12,104 bases of DNA from Clostridiales bacterium. Its GTDB lineage: Bacteria; Bacillota; Clostridia; Oscillospirales; Oscillospiraceae. Location: NCBI GenBank assembly GCA_020861055.1, contig JAJBTD010000204.1:1-12104 (forward strand). Reading direction: 5' to 3'. The position numbers and the translations under genes were made by a program. Below are positions 1 through 5,629 of the stretch, in pieces (position 1 is the stretch's first letter; each line of letters opens with the position of its first letter). The notes below the pieces were generated by a model, which was given only the letters and a program-made list of their open reading frames with translations, was not told the DNA's origin and ran no database searches.

Positions 1-139
1 GGCCGTACTTGTTCACCGCCTGACGGGCATATTCCGAGCAGGTGGTGATAAAACGGCAGGAGGGAGGCGTCAGGGGAGAGATCTGAGTCTGATAAAACCG
101 GATGAGCCACAGCATCACCCGTTTGATTCCATTTTTCAT
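1..139 (-). CDS. yidD: YidD membrane protein insertion efficiency factor, 3' part outside window
   Basis: Partial gene: the first 46 codons are present and the rest lies beyond the left edge. The N-terminus has a short amphipathic/hydrophobic helix (MLWLIRFYQ) followed by the family core SPLTPPSCRF and TCSEYA, which identifies YidD. YidD is a small inner-face membrane-associated protein thought to help YidC insert membrane proteins. The usual CRFYPTCS reads CRFITTCS here, a mild deviation. The ATG (139-137) overlaps the rnpA TGA in an ATGA junction, indicating translational coupling in an rpmH-rnpA-yidD operon. yidC would be expected next to the left; this is known for the locus but not visible. 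Confidence 0.93.
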   Translation of the reverse strand, partial: MKNGIKRVMLWLIRFYQTQISPLTPPSCRFITTCSEYARQAVNKYG

Positions 140-495
140 GCTTCCGACCTCTCTTTCCCCTCCGCAGTCAGGCCCAGCCGTTTCACCAGGCGCTGAAAAT
201 CCCGATCCAGTCTCCGGTACTCGGCGGCGGGTGCGGAGGATCTCCCCACGATGACCAGATCCATTCCCCGTCGCAGCTCCTCCTCGTGAAGACGGTAGAT
301 CTCCCGAATACGGCGGCGGGTGCGGTTGCGGACCACGGCGTTTCCCAGCTTGGTGCTGACGGTGATGCCCAGACGGTTGTTCTCATACCGGTTGGGGCTC
401 CAGTACAGCACCAGGGTCGCGCAGGCGGCATACTTTCCCCGATGGTACAGTCTGCGAAAGTCCTTATTCTGTTTGAGTGAGACAGAATATTTCAC
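136..495 (-). CDS. rnpA: Ribonuclease P protein component, GTG start
   Basis: Protein subunit of RNase P, which binds the catalytic RNA and helps it remove 5' leaders from precursor tRNAs. With the GTG start at 495 the protein is 119 aa, the normal size. It begins VKYSVSLKQNKDFRRLYHRG, the standard RnpA N-terminus, and carries the basic RNR motif RNRTRRRIRE at about residues 56-65. The frame stays open upstream to an ATG at 561. I reject that start because GTG 495 has an AAGGAGA ribosome-binding site 7 nt upstream and the extra 22 residues are unlike the family. The GC-rich hairpin 521-535 sits just before this ribosome-binding site. The gene ends in an ATGA overlap with yidD. Confidence 0.95.
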   Translation of the reverse strand: MKYSVSLKQNKDFRRLYHRGKYAACATLVLYWSPNRYENNRLGITVSTKLGNAVVRNRTRRRIREIYRLHEEELRRGMDLVIVGRSSAPAAEYRRLDRDFQRLVKRLGLTAEGKERSEA

Positions 496-569
496 AAACG
501 GCTCTCCTTGCGTCACCCCGGCCGCCATAGGCGGCGGGTACAGGTGGAAAAAACGCTGCATACAAGCTT

Positions 570-620
570 AGGGGTGGAAGATCAGCACGGAACCGGTTCG
601 ATTCCAAATCATCCACCCCT
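570..620 (-). promoter_or_regulatory. Inverted repeat in the rpmH-rnpA spacer
   Basis: A perfect 9-bp inverted repeat, AGGGGTGGA at 570-578 and TCCACCCCT at 612-620, encloses a shorter GGAA/TTCC palindrome (around 591-606). It lies in the 161-bp gap between rpmH and rnpA. No T-run follows on the minus strand, so it does not look like an ordinary terminator. It could be an mRNA processing or stability element, or a partial attenuator that lets rpmH be expressed more than rnpA. Role inferred. Confidence 0.45.
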
Positions 621-656
621 GAACATCATGGCGCTATTTTTCCCGATTGCCCTTCA

Positions 657-797
657 TCAGTAGGTCAGACGAATACGACCCTTGGCGCGGCGACGGGCGA
701 GGACCTTGCGGCCGTTGGCCGTTGCCATTCTCTTCCGGAAGCCGTGGACCTTAGAGCGATGAAGCTTCTTGGGCTGGTAGGTACGTTTGGTAGCCAT
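657..797 (-). CDS. rpmH: 50S ribosomal protein L34
   Basis: A 46-residue, very basic protein beginning MATKRTYQPKKLHRSKVHGF and ending RRRAKGRIRLTY. This is the L34 signature from end to end, with only a two-residue N-terminal extension (MAT for M) relative to the common 44-aa form. L34 is a late-assembling protein of the large ribosomal subunit. The ATG at 797 has a GGAGG ribosome-binding site 8 nt upstream. The gene is the first of the leftward operon with rnpA and yidD and is divergent from dnaA, as in most bacteria. Confidence 0.98.
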   Translation of the reverse strand: MATKRTYQPKKLHRSKVHGFRKRMATANGRKVLARRRAKGRIRLTY

Positions 798-831
798 AAA
801 TAACACCTCCGACTTTCTTATTGCTCAACAA

Positions 832-911
832 GCCGGCCTGAGCCGGCCGCAGCTGATGAAATCATGCGCCGCAGCCATTCATAGGAATCCAATAAAAAAG
901 AGCGCTGCGGC
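832..911 (-). promoter_or_regulatory. Structured 5' leader of rpmH with two GC hairpins
   Basis: The inferred rpmH transcript has about 124 nt of leader. It can form a perfect 8-bp stem between 904-911 and 868-875 (GCCGCAGC/GCTGCGGC on the minus strand) closing a 28-nt loop. A second GCCGGC stem with a 4-nt loop lies at 832-847, close to the rpmH ribosome-binding site. No T-run follows either. Possible roles are leader stability or translational control; no known ribosomal-protein leader class is recognised. Confidence 0.5.
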
Positions 912-927
912 AAATTCAACGGCTATT

Positions 928-957
928 ATTATAACCCCATCTTTTTCCGGCTGTCAA
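928..957 (-). promoter_or_regulatory. Sigma-A promoter of rpmH
   Basis: On the minus strand a perfect TTGACA (957-952) and a perfect TATAAT (933-928) are separated by 18 bp. Transcription should start near 921. Full consensus in both hexamers fits the strong housekeeping expression expected for L34. The promoter points away from dnaA. Confidence 0.88.
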
Positions 958-1064
958 CACCATTTCTGCAATTTCTTCATGAAAATGCGCAATATACCGC
1001 CGTAAACAGGCAGAAACACAATATCTTGTGGTCGCCGAAAAGGGGGCCTCTCTGCAAAGGGGAA

Positions 1065-1096
1065 GCCGCCAAAAGACCGGGCGGGGGCTATTTTTA
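1065..1096 (+). terminator. Possible intrinsic terminator upstream of the dnaA promoter
   Basis: CCGCC (1066-1070) can pair with GGCGG (1080-1084), or AGCC with GGCT with a bulge. A T-rich run TATTTTTAT (1089-1097) follows. It faces rightward and ends just before the dnaA -35. No clear promoter or gene lies upstream on that strand, so its cargo is unknown and the call is weak. Apart from this element I see nothing identifiable in 958-1119; no good DnaA box was found there. Confidence 0.28.
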
Positions 1097-1119
1097 TACA
1101 ATGTATGGATGCTTTTCAC

Positions 1120-1148
1120 TTGAAGAAAAAAGCTTTTTATGGTATAAT
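1120..1148 (+). promoter_or_regulatory. Sigma-A promoter of dnaA
   Basis: TTGAAG (1120-1125) and a perfect TATAAT (1143-1148) are separated by 17 bp. Transcription should start near 1155, leaving a leader of about 125 nt before dnaA. I see no DnaA box overlapping the promoter, so direct autorepression, if present, would have to act from elsewhere. Confidence 0.75.
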
Positions 1149-1216
1149 GAAACTGCTGATTCTGGGCATTTTGACCCGTTATTTTTATTTTGACTCATTT
1201 TTTCATTCGTTCCGGC

Positions 1217-1241
1217 AGGGGAGCGCAGCAGCCGCTCCCCT
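1217..1241 (+). promoter_or_regulatory. 9-bp hairpin in the dnaA mRNA leader
   Basis: AGGGGAGCG (1217-1225) and CGCTCCCCT (1233-1241) pair perfectly around the 7-nt loop CAGCAGC. There is no T-run, so it is not an obvious terminator. It ends about 40 nt before the dnaA ATG and about 20 nt before its GGGAGG ribosome-binding site. It could affect dnaA mRNA stability or translation. Confidence 0.55.
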
Positions 1242-1280
1242 CCGTATTCCGTCATTGGGATGGGAGGTTTTAGTATCGTT

Positions 1281-2600
1281 ATGAATTCCGCCGCCGATAT
1301 CTGGCCCAGCGTTCTGACATTATTGGAACAGGAGCTGACTCCCACCGCTGTCAGCACCTGGTTCGGCGATGCGGAGGCCGTGGAGCTGAGAGAGGATCAA
1401 CTGGTCATCTGCGTCCCCACTCAATTCAAAAAGGACATTATCGTCTCCCGTTACCTCCCTCAACTGAAAAAGGTGCTTCGCGACCTGTTCGCCGCCGAGC
1501 TGGATGTGAGCGTTCTCACCAAGGAGGAGGCGGACCGCTATCGCTCCTCCGGTCAGAAGCGCAATGAGAACATTCTCATGGGAAAGGACGAGTTTACCTT
1601 CGACCATTTCGTAGTGGGCTCCTCCAACCGTCTCGCCTACAATGCCGCCATGAACGTGGCGGAAAATCCCGGTAAGAGCTACAATCCCCTCTTTATCTAC
1701 GGGGAATCCGGCCTGGGAAAGACCCATCTGCTCTACGCCATTTATCACACCATTCATGGCGACCACCCGGACTATGAAATCACCTTCATCAAAGGGGACG
1801 AGTTCACCAACGAGCTGCAGGAGGCCATTCGCACCAAGAGCACCGACGCCTTCCGCCAGAAATACCGGGATAAGGACCTGCTGCTGGTGGACGACGTGCA
1901 GTTTATCGCCGGCAAGGAGCAGACCCAGGAGGAATTTTTCAATACCTTCAACAATCTGTATGAGGCGGGACACCAAATCGTCCTGACCTCCGACCGTCCC
2001 CCCTCTGAGATGGCCCGACTGGAAAACCGCCTCCAGACCCGGTTTGAGTGGGGCCTGCTGGCAGACATCCAGCCGCCAGATTACGAGACCCGATGTGCTA
2101 TCATCAAAAATAAGGCCATCATGCTGGGGCTTGATCTCCCCAACGACCTGTTGGAGTACATCGCCCAGAATATCACCTCCAACGTCCGTCAGCTGGAGGG
2201 CACCATCAAACGTCTGCTGGCCTACCGGGATCTCATGGGACAGGATATCAACGACGAGAATACCTCCAGAGCGATCCAGGCGCTGATTCACGCCAGAGAC
2301 GAGTACGTTCCCTCTCCGGAGCTGATCATCGAGGAGACTGCGAAATACTTCTCCATGGACCCCAGCGTTATCAAGGGAAGCTCCCGCATGAAGGACATTG
2401 TCCTGGCCCGACAGGTCTCCATCTATCTCATCCGCTCCATCACCAACCTGTCCCTCCCGGAAATCGGCAAGGTATTTGGCCAGCATCACTCCACCGTGAT
2501 GCACTCTCTGGAAAAGGTGGAGAAGATGATGAAGGAGGACAGAGAGCTCTCCGAGATCATCCGGGATATCAAGAGCAATATCAACAGCAGAACCTATTGA
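1281..2600 (+). CDS. dnaA: Chromosomal replication initiator DnaA
   Basis: A 439-aa AAA+ ATPase that binds DnaA boxes, oligomerises as DnaA-ATP and opens oriC. Domain I is residues 1-80 (MNSAADIWPSVLTLLEQELT, TWF). A short linker follows, then the AAA+ core with Walker A GESGLGKTH at 141-149, Walker B LLLVDD at 200-205, sensor I LTSDRP at 235-240 and the arginine-rich NRLQTRF near 249-255. The DNA-binding domain IV occupies about 345-439. The signature loop reads GQHHSTVMHS (400-409) rather than the common GRDHTTVxHA. An upstream in-frame ATG at 1260 exists, but it contains the ribosome-binding site. The MNS start at 1281 matches the family, with GGGAGG about 13 nt upstream, a rather long spacing. 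Confidence 0.98.
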   Translation: MNSAADIWPSVLTLLEQELTPTAVSTWFGDAEAVELREDQLVICVPTQFKKDIIVSRYLPQLKKVLRDLFAAELDVSVLTKEEADRYRSSGQKRNENILMGKDEFTFDHFVVGSSNRLAYNAAMNVAENPGKSYNPLFIYGESGLGKTHLLYAIYHTIHGDHPDYEITFIKGDEFTNELQEAIRTKSTDAFRQKYRDKDLLLVDDVQFIAGKEQTQEEFFNTFNNLYEAGHQIVLTSDRPPSEMARLENRLQTRFEWGLLADIQPPDYETRCAIIKNKAIMLGLDLPNDLLEYIAQNITSNVRQLEGTIKRLLAYRDLMGQDINDENTSRAIQALIHARDEYVPSPELIIEETAKYFSMDPSVIKGSSRMKDIVLARQVSIYLIRSITNLSLPEIGKVFGQHHSTVMHSLEKVEKMMKEDRELSEIIRDIKSNINSRTY

Positions 2601-2613
2601 GCCGTCTCGACTG

Positions 2614-2622
2614 TTTTCCACA
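2614..2622 (+). promoter_or_regulatory. DnaA box TTTTCCACA
   Basis: Matches the DnaA-box consensus TTATCCACA at 8 of 9 positions. It is immediately followed by the weaker GCTTCCACA (2623-2631), so two boxes are abutted head-to-tail 13 bp after the dnaA stop codon. Confidence 0.8.
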
Positions 2623-2689
2623 GCTTCCACAGGGTTTTTCCTCCTGTTGATTGCATTACTGTTGAAAAATCTCTTTTCTCCTTTTTCTC

Positions 2690-2698
2690 TGCGGATAA
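2690..2698 (-). promoter_or_regulatory. DnaA box TTATCCGCA, reverse orientation
   Basis: Plus-strand TGCGGATAA is the reverse complement of TTATCCGCA, 8 of 9 matches to consensus. It sits in the middle of oriC and is the only clear box in this orientation. Confidence 0.6.
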
Positions 2699-2762
2699 CC
2701 GGTTTCTTTTTCCTCAGCCTTCGTTTTATAAATTTTTCAGTCGTTTCCAGCCTTTTTCCCGG

Positions 2763-2771
2763 TTTTCCACA
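2763..2771 (+). promoter_or_regulatory. DnaA box TTTTCCACA next to the unwinding element
   Basis: Same 9-mer as at 2614. A degenerate copy, TTTTCCGTC, follows one base later (2773-2781), then the trio repeats. This resembles the paired boxes that load DnaA onto trios in the Bacillus origin. Confidence 0.8.
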
Positions 2772-2783
2772 GTTTTCCGTCCT

Positions 2784-2801
2784 CTACTACTACTGCTAAA
2801 T
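2784..2801 (+). promoter_or_regulatory. DnaA-trio basal unwinding element
   Basis: The run CTACTACTACTGCTAAAT reads as trinucleotides CTA CTA CTA CTG CTA AAT, the complement of the 3'-GAT-5' trios on which DnaA-ATP filaments engage single strand in B. subtilis. It lies 12 bp after the 2763-2771 DnaA box and is followed by AT-rich DNA. Identity is by pattern; the mechanism is established knowledge from the Bacillus system. Confidence 0.78.
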
Positions 2802-2838
2802 CAATTATCCTATCTTCTCATAAGGAACGGAGGTATTC

Positions 2839-3978
2839 ATGAAAATTTCCTGCGAAAAGGCGCTGCTCATGAGCGCCATCAACCTCTCCTCCCGCACAGT
2901 CGCCCCGAAAAGCTCCATTCCTGCCCTGGAAGGGCTCCTGCTGGAGACGAGAGAAAACCACGTTCAAATCACCGGCTACGATCTGAAAACCGGTATTCGT
3001 TCCACCCTTCCGGCGGAAATTCGGGAGGAGGGATCGATTGTCCTGTCCTCCCGTCTATTTGGGGAGATCATCCGCCGGATGCCTGACGATGTGGTGGTCA
3101 TCTCTACCCAAGGATATACCGTCAACCTGAAATGCGGCATGAGCGAGTTCAACATTCAGGGAATCGACGCCTCGGAGTACCCAGATCTGCCCACGGTAGA
3201 CTATATGAACACCTTCCAGATCAAACAGAGCGCTCTGCGGGACATGATCGAGCGCACCAGCTTCGCCATCTCTCAGAGCGACGCCAGACCGGTCCATACC
3301 GGCTCCCTGTTTGATGTGGAAAAAGTTGAGGAGGGCTATCGCCTGACCATGGTAGCGGTGGACGGCTATCGTCTGGCCCTTCGGCGGGAGCAGCTGAGCC
3401 AGGTATCCGCGAAGGACAATTTCAAATTTGTCGTTCCCGGCGCCGCTCTGAAGGAGGTCCAGCGCATCGCCAGCGACGAGGAAAAGGAGATTCAGGTAGT
3501 GCTGGGGGAGCGCCATGTGATGTTCAAGACCGAAGAGGTCACCCTGGTCACCCGGCGGCTGGAGGGAGAGTTCCTGAACTACAAGCAGGCCATTCCCACC
3601 AACTCCTCCATCACCGTCACGGTGGACACCCGCCGTCTCATCGACTCCATCGACCGCTGCTCCCTCATCATCAGCGAGCAACAGAAGAGCCCCCTCCGCT
3701 GCGTCTTTGAAAACGGCGTCATCCGCATCCGCACCTCCACCGCCTTGGGCAACGCCTATGACGAGTGCCCCTCCGACGGGGACGGCAAGGGCCTGGAGAT
3801 CGGCTTTAATAACCGGTATATGCTGGACGCGTTGAAGGCGGTGCCCACCCCATCTGTTCATCTGGCGCTGAATACGCCGGTCTCCCCCTGCGTCATCACC
3901 CGTGCCGAGGGGAGCAGCGTGCCTGAGGACGCCTTTACCTATATGGTGCTGCCCGTCCGGCTCAAGGCTGGGGTGTGA
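2839..3978 (+). CDS. dnaN: DNA polymerase III sliding clamp, beta subunit
   Basis: A 379-aa beta clamp, the dimeric ring that tethers the replicative polymerase and many other partners to DNA. The N-terminus MKISCEKALLMSAINLSSRTVAPKS leading to SIPALEGLLLE is the typical clostridial clamp start. Three clamp folds of about 120 residues each are implied by the length. The C-terminus YMVLPVRLKAGV is the variant of the usual YLVMPVRL end. The ATG has GGAGG 5 nt upstream. The clamp follows oriC and is probably transcribed with the genes downstream; no convincing separate promoter is visible between the trio element and the ATG. Confidence 0.98.
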   Translation: MKISCEKALLMSAINLSSRTVAPKSSIPALEGLLLETRENHVQITGYDLKTGIRSTLPAEIREEGSIVLSSRLFGEIIRRMPDDVVVISTQGYTVNLKCGMSEFNIQGIDASEYPDLPTVDYMNTFQIKQSALRDMIERTSFAISQSDARPVHTGSLFDVEKVEEGYRLTMVAVDGYRLALRREQLSQVSAKDNFKFVVPGAALKEVQRIASDEEKEIQVVLGERHVMFKTEEVTLVTRRLEGEFLNYKQAIPTNSSITVTVDTRRLIDSIDRCSLIISEQQKSPLRCVFENGVIRIRTSTALGNAYDECPSDGDGKGLEIGFNNRYMLDALKAVPTPSVHLALNTPVSPCVITRAEGSSVPEDAFTYMVLPVRLKAGV

Positions 3979-3996
3979 CCTGTTAAGGAGAGTAAA

Positions 3997-4206
3997 ATGG
4001 AGCAGAAAAGCCATATCACCACGGAATTTATCCGGTTAGACAGTCTGTTGAAATTTGAGGGGCTGGTGGAGACGGGAGGAGAGGCCAAGCTTCTCATCCA
4101 GGAGGGCCAGGTGCTGGTAAATGGCCAGATCTGTACCATGCGGGGAAAAAAGATACGTCCCGGCGACCGGGTACAGCTGGGGGATAACACCCTTTTGGTG
4201 GAATGA
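3997..4206 (+). CDS. yaaA: S4-domain RNA-binding protein YaaA
   Basis: A 69-residue protein that is essentially one S4 RNA-binding fold: FIRLDSLLKFEGLVETGGEAK, then the loop EGQVLVNGQICTMRGKKIRPGD typical of S4 domains. The yaaA/rlbA family sits between dnaN and recF across Firmicutes; in B. subtilis it has been linked to ribosome assembly. The ATG is preceded by AAGGAGA with 5 nt spacing. The gene starts 18 bp after dnaN and its stop overlaps the recF start (ATGA at 4203-4206), implying translational coupling. Confidence 0.93.
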   Translation: MEQKSHITTEFIRLDSLLKFEGLVETGGEAKLLIQEGQVLVNGQICTMRGKKIRPGDRVQLGDNTLLVE

Positions 4207-5306
4207 TCGTCCATCGACTGAGCCTGGAGGGGTTCCGCAACTATGAGAGCCTGTCCTGCGCCTTTGACCCGGGCATCAATGTGATCGTGGGGGAGAACGC
4301 CCAGGGAAAGACCAATCTGCTGGAGGCCATCCGCTATTTCTCCGCCTGCCGCAGCCACCGGGCCAGGACGGATCGGGAGCTGATCTCCTTTGGACGGGAT
4401 TCGACCCGGATGGAGATGGAGTTGGAGAGCCGGAACCGGGAATTTCACCTGGAGGCCCTCCTTCGGACCGGTCAGCGGCGAAGCCTGTTCTCTAATGGGG
4501 TGCGCCTGAAAACGGCGGCGGAGCTGTCCGGTATTTTGAATACCGTCCTGTTTTGTCCCGAAGATCTGTCTCTCATCAAATCCGGGGCGGCGGAGCGGAG
4601 GCGGTTTCTGGACGACGCCATCAGCCAGCTCCGTCCCCGGTATGCCCAGGCGATCTCCGTCTATCGCAGGCTCCAGGAGCAAAAGACCCGGATTTTGCGA
4701 GATTTCCAGGAGGATCGGTCTGTAGTGGACACTCTGGAGACCTACAGCCTCCAGATGTGCCAGATAGGGGCGCAGATCATTCACTACCGGGCTTATTATC
4801 TGGAAAAGCTGAACCGGTTTGCCCCGGACATCCACCGGGAATTCTCCGGGGGCCGGGAGGAGCTGGGACTGCAATACCGGACGGTGAGCGGCGTGACCGA
4901 CCCGTTGGGCCCTACCGCTCAAATTTATAACCAGCTTTTGGAGCATATGCAGGCCCACAGGCGGGCAGAATGGGAGAGCAGAAGCTGTCTCTCCGGCCCC
5001 CACAAGGACGATATCGAGGTCACGGTGAACGGCGTTTCCGCCCGGACCTATGGCAGTCAGGGTCAGACCCGGACGGCGGCTCTCTCCCTTAAATTGGCGG
5101 AGCGGGAGATCAGCCGGGACGACCGGGAGGAATATCCCGTACTGCTGCTGGACGACGTGCTCTCCGAGCTGGACCCGCGCCGTCAGGAATTTGTCCTCAA
5201 CCACATCTCCGGAGGCCAGGTGTTCATCACCTGCTGCGAGGAGGAGAAGCAGGGAAACCTGCGGGCCGGAAAGGTCCTGCGGGTGGAAAACGGACGTATC
5301 GTGTGA
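4203..5306 (+). CDS. recF: DNA replication and repair protein RecF
   Basis: A 367-aa SMC/ABC-like ATPase that recognises gapped DNA and, with RecO and RecR, helps load RecA during gap repair and stalled-fork rescue. Walker A is GENAQGKTN at residues 30-38. The ABC-type signature YGSQGQTRTAALS starts at about 283, and Walker B LLLDDVLSELD spans about 314-324. The N-terminal LSLEGFRNYESL is the standard RecF opening. The start overlaps the yaaA stop by four bases with no separate strong ribosome-binding site needed. Length and motif order are normal, with no sign of damage. Confidence 0.98.
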   Translation: MIVHRLSLEGFRNYESLSCAFDPGINVIVGENAQGKTNLLEAIRYFSACRSHRARTDRELISFGRDSTRMEMELESRNREFHLEALLRTGQRRSLFSNGVRLKTAAELSGILNTVLFCPEDLSLIKSGAAERRRFLDDAISQLRPRYAQAISVYRRLQEQKTRILRDFQEDRSVVDTLETYSLQMCQIGAQIIHYRAYYLEKLNRFAPDIHREFSGGREELGLQYRTVSGVTDPLGPTAQIYNQLLEHMQAHRRAEWESRSCLSGPHKDDIEVTVNGVSARTYGSQGQTRTAALSLKLAEREISRDDREEYPVLLLDDVLSELDPRRQEFVLNHISGGQVFITCCEEEKQGNLRAGKVLRVENGRIV

Positions 5307-5318
5307 GAGGGGAGCGCC

Positions 5319-5585
5319 ATGTATCTGCATCTGGGGCAGTCCACTGTCATCGACGACAGGGACATCGTCGGTATCTTTGACCTGGACATCACCAGTCAGA
5401 GCTTTCGCACTCGGCAATATCTCAACCGGGCGGAGCAGGCGGGGCAGGTGGAAAGCGTCAGCGACGAGCTGCCCAAGAGCTTTGTCGTCTGTCAGAGCGT
5501 GGGTGAGACGGAGCAGCGGGTCTATCTGGCCCAGCCGTCCAGCAGCACGCTGCTGAAGCGGATCAAAAACGGCGTCAGATTTTGA
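5319..5585 (+). CDS. remB: RemB/DUF370 regulatory protein
   Basis: An 88-aa protein of the DUF370 family (MYLHLGQSTVIDDRDIVGIFDLD, then LPKSFVVCQSVGETEQRVYLAQPSSSTLLKR). In B. subtilis the recF-gyrB neighbour yaaB was renamed remB because, with the paralogue RemA, it affects matrix gene expression. RemA is a DNA-binding regulator. The role here is inferred from family and position only. The ATG lies 12 bp after the recF stop with AGGGGAG 4 nt upstream. The product is cytoplasmic, with no membrane segment or signal peptide. Confidence 0.88.
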   Translation: MYLHLGQSTVIDDRDIVGIFDLDITSQSFRTRQYLNRAEQAGQVESVSDELPKSFVVCQSVGETEQRVYLAQPSSSTLLKRIKNGVRF

Positions 5586-5611
5586 TTAATCATTGTATTT
5601 GCATTTATATA
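5582..5611 (+). promoter_or_regulatory. Possible gyrB promoter
   Basis: In the short AT-rich gap after remB, TTGATT (5582-5587) and TATATA (5606-5611) are 18 bp apart, each matching 4 of 6 consensus bases. The gap is markedly AT-richer than its surroundings, which supports a promoter. A separate gyrBA promoter would fit supercoiling-responsive gyrase control. Weak call. Confidence 0.35.
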
Positions 5612-5629
5612 GGGTACAGGAGAAGTATT

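Larger units (their letters stand above)
2601..2838 (+). other. oriC: Chromosomal origin of replication (oriC) between dnaA and dnaN
   Basis: A 238-bp gene-free, pyrimidine-rich gap between dnaA and dnaN. It contains TTTTCCACA DnaA boxes at 2614-2622 and 2763-2771. Near-matches are GCTTCCACA (2623-2631), TGCGGATAA on the opposite orientation (2690-2698), TTTTCCGTC (2773-2781) and TTATCCTAT (2805-2813). A DnaA-trio run follows the 2763 box, then AT-rich sequence runs into the dnaN ribosome-binding site. Box plus trio plus AT-rich order matches the basal unwinding system described in Bacillus subtilis. That this is the functional origin is inferred from position and motifs. Confidence 0.92.

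Noticed and set aside
496..561. N-terminal extension of RnpA to the ATG at 561
   Set aside because: GTG 495 has a good ribosome-binding site and the family N-terminus; the extension is covered by a GC hairpin and unlike RnpA.
1320..2630. 436-aa open frame on the minus strand across dnaA
   Set aside because: Exact antisense of an unmistakable gene in GC-biased DNA; low-complexity Gly/Leu/Val/Asp composition and no motif. Same verdict for 3055-4014, 3939-5417, 6683-7612 and 7884-9749.
4553..4930. Plus-strand frames overlapping recF, gyrB, gyrA and tadA in other phases
   Set aside because: Codon-bias shadows without family motifs or ribosome-binding sites; the real frames carry all conserved residues.
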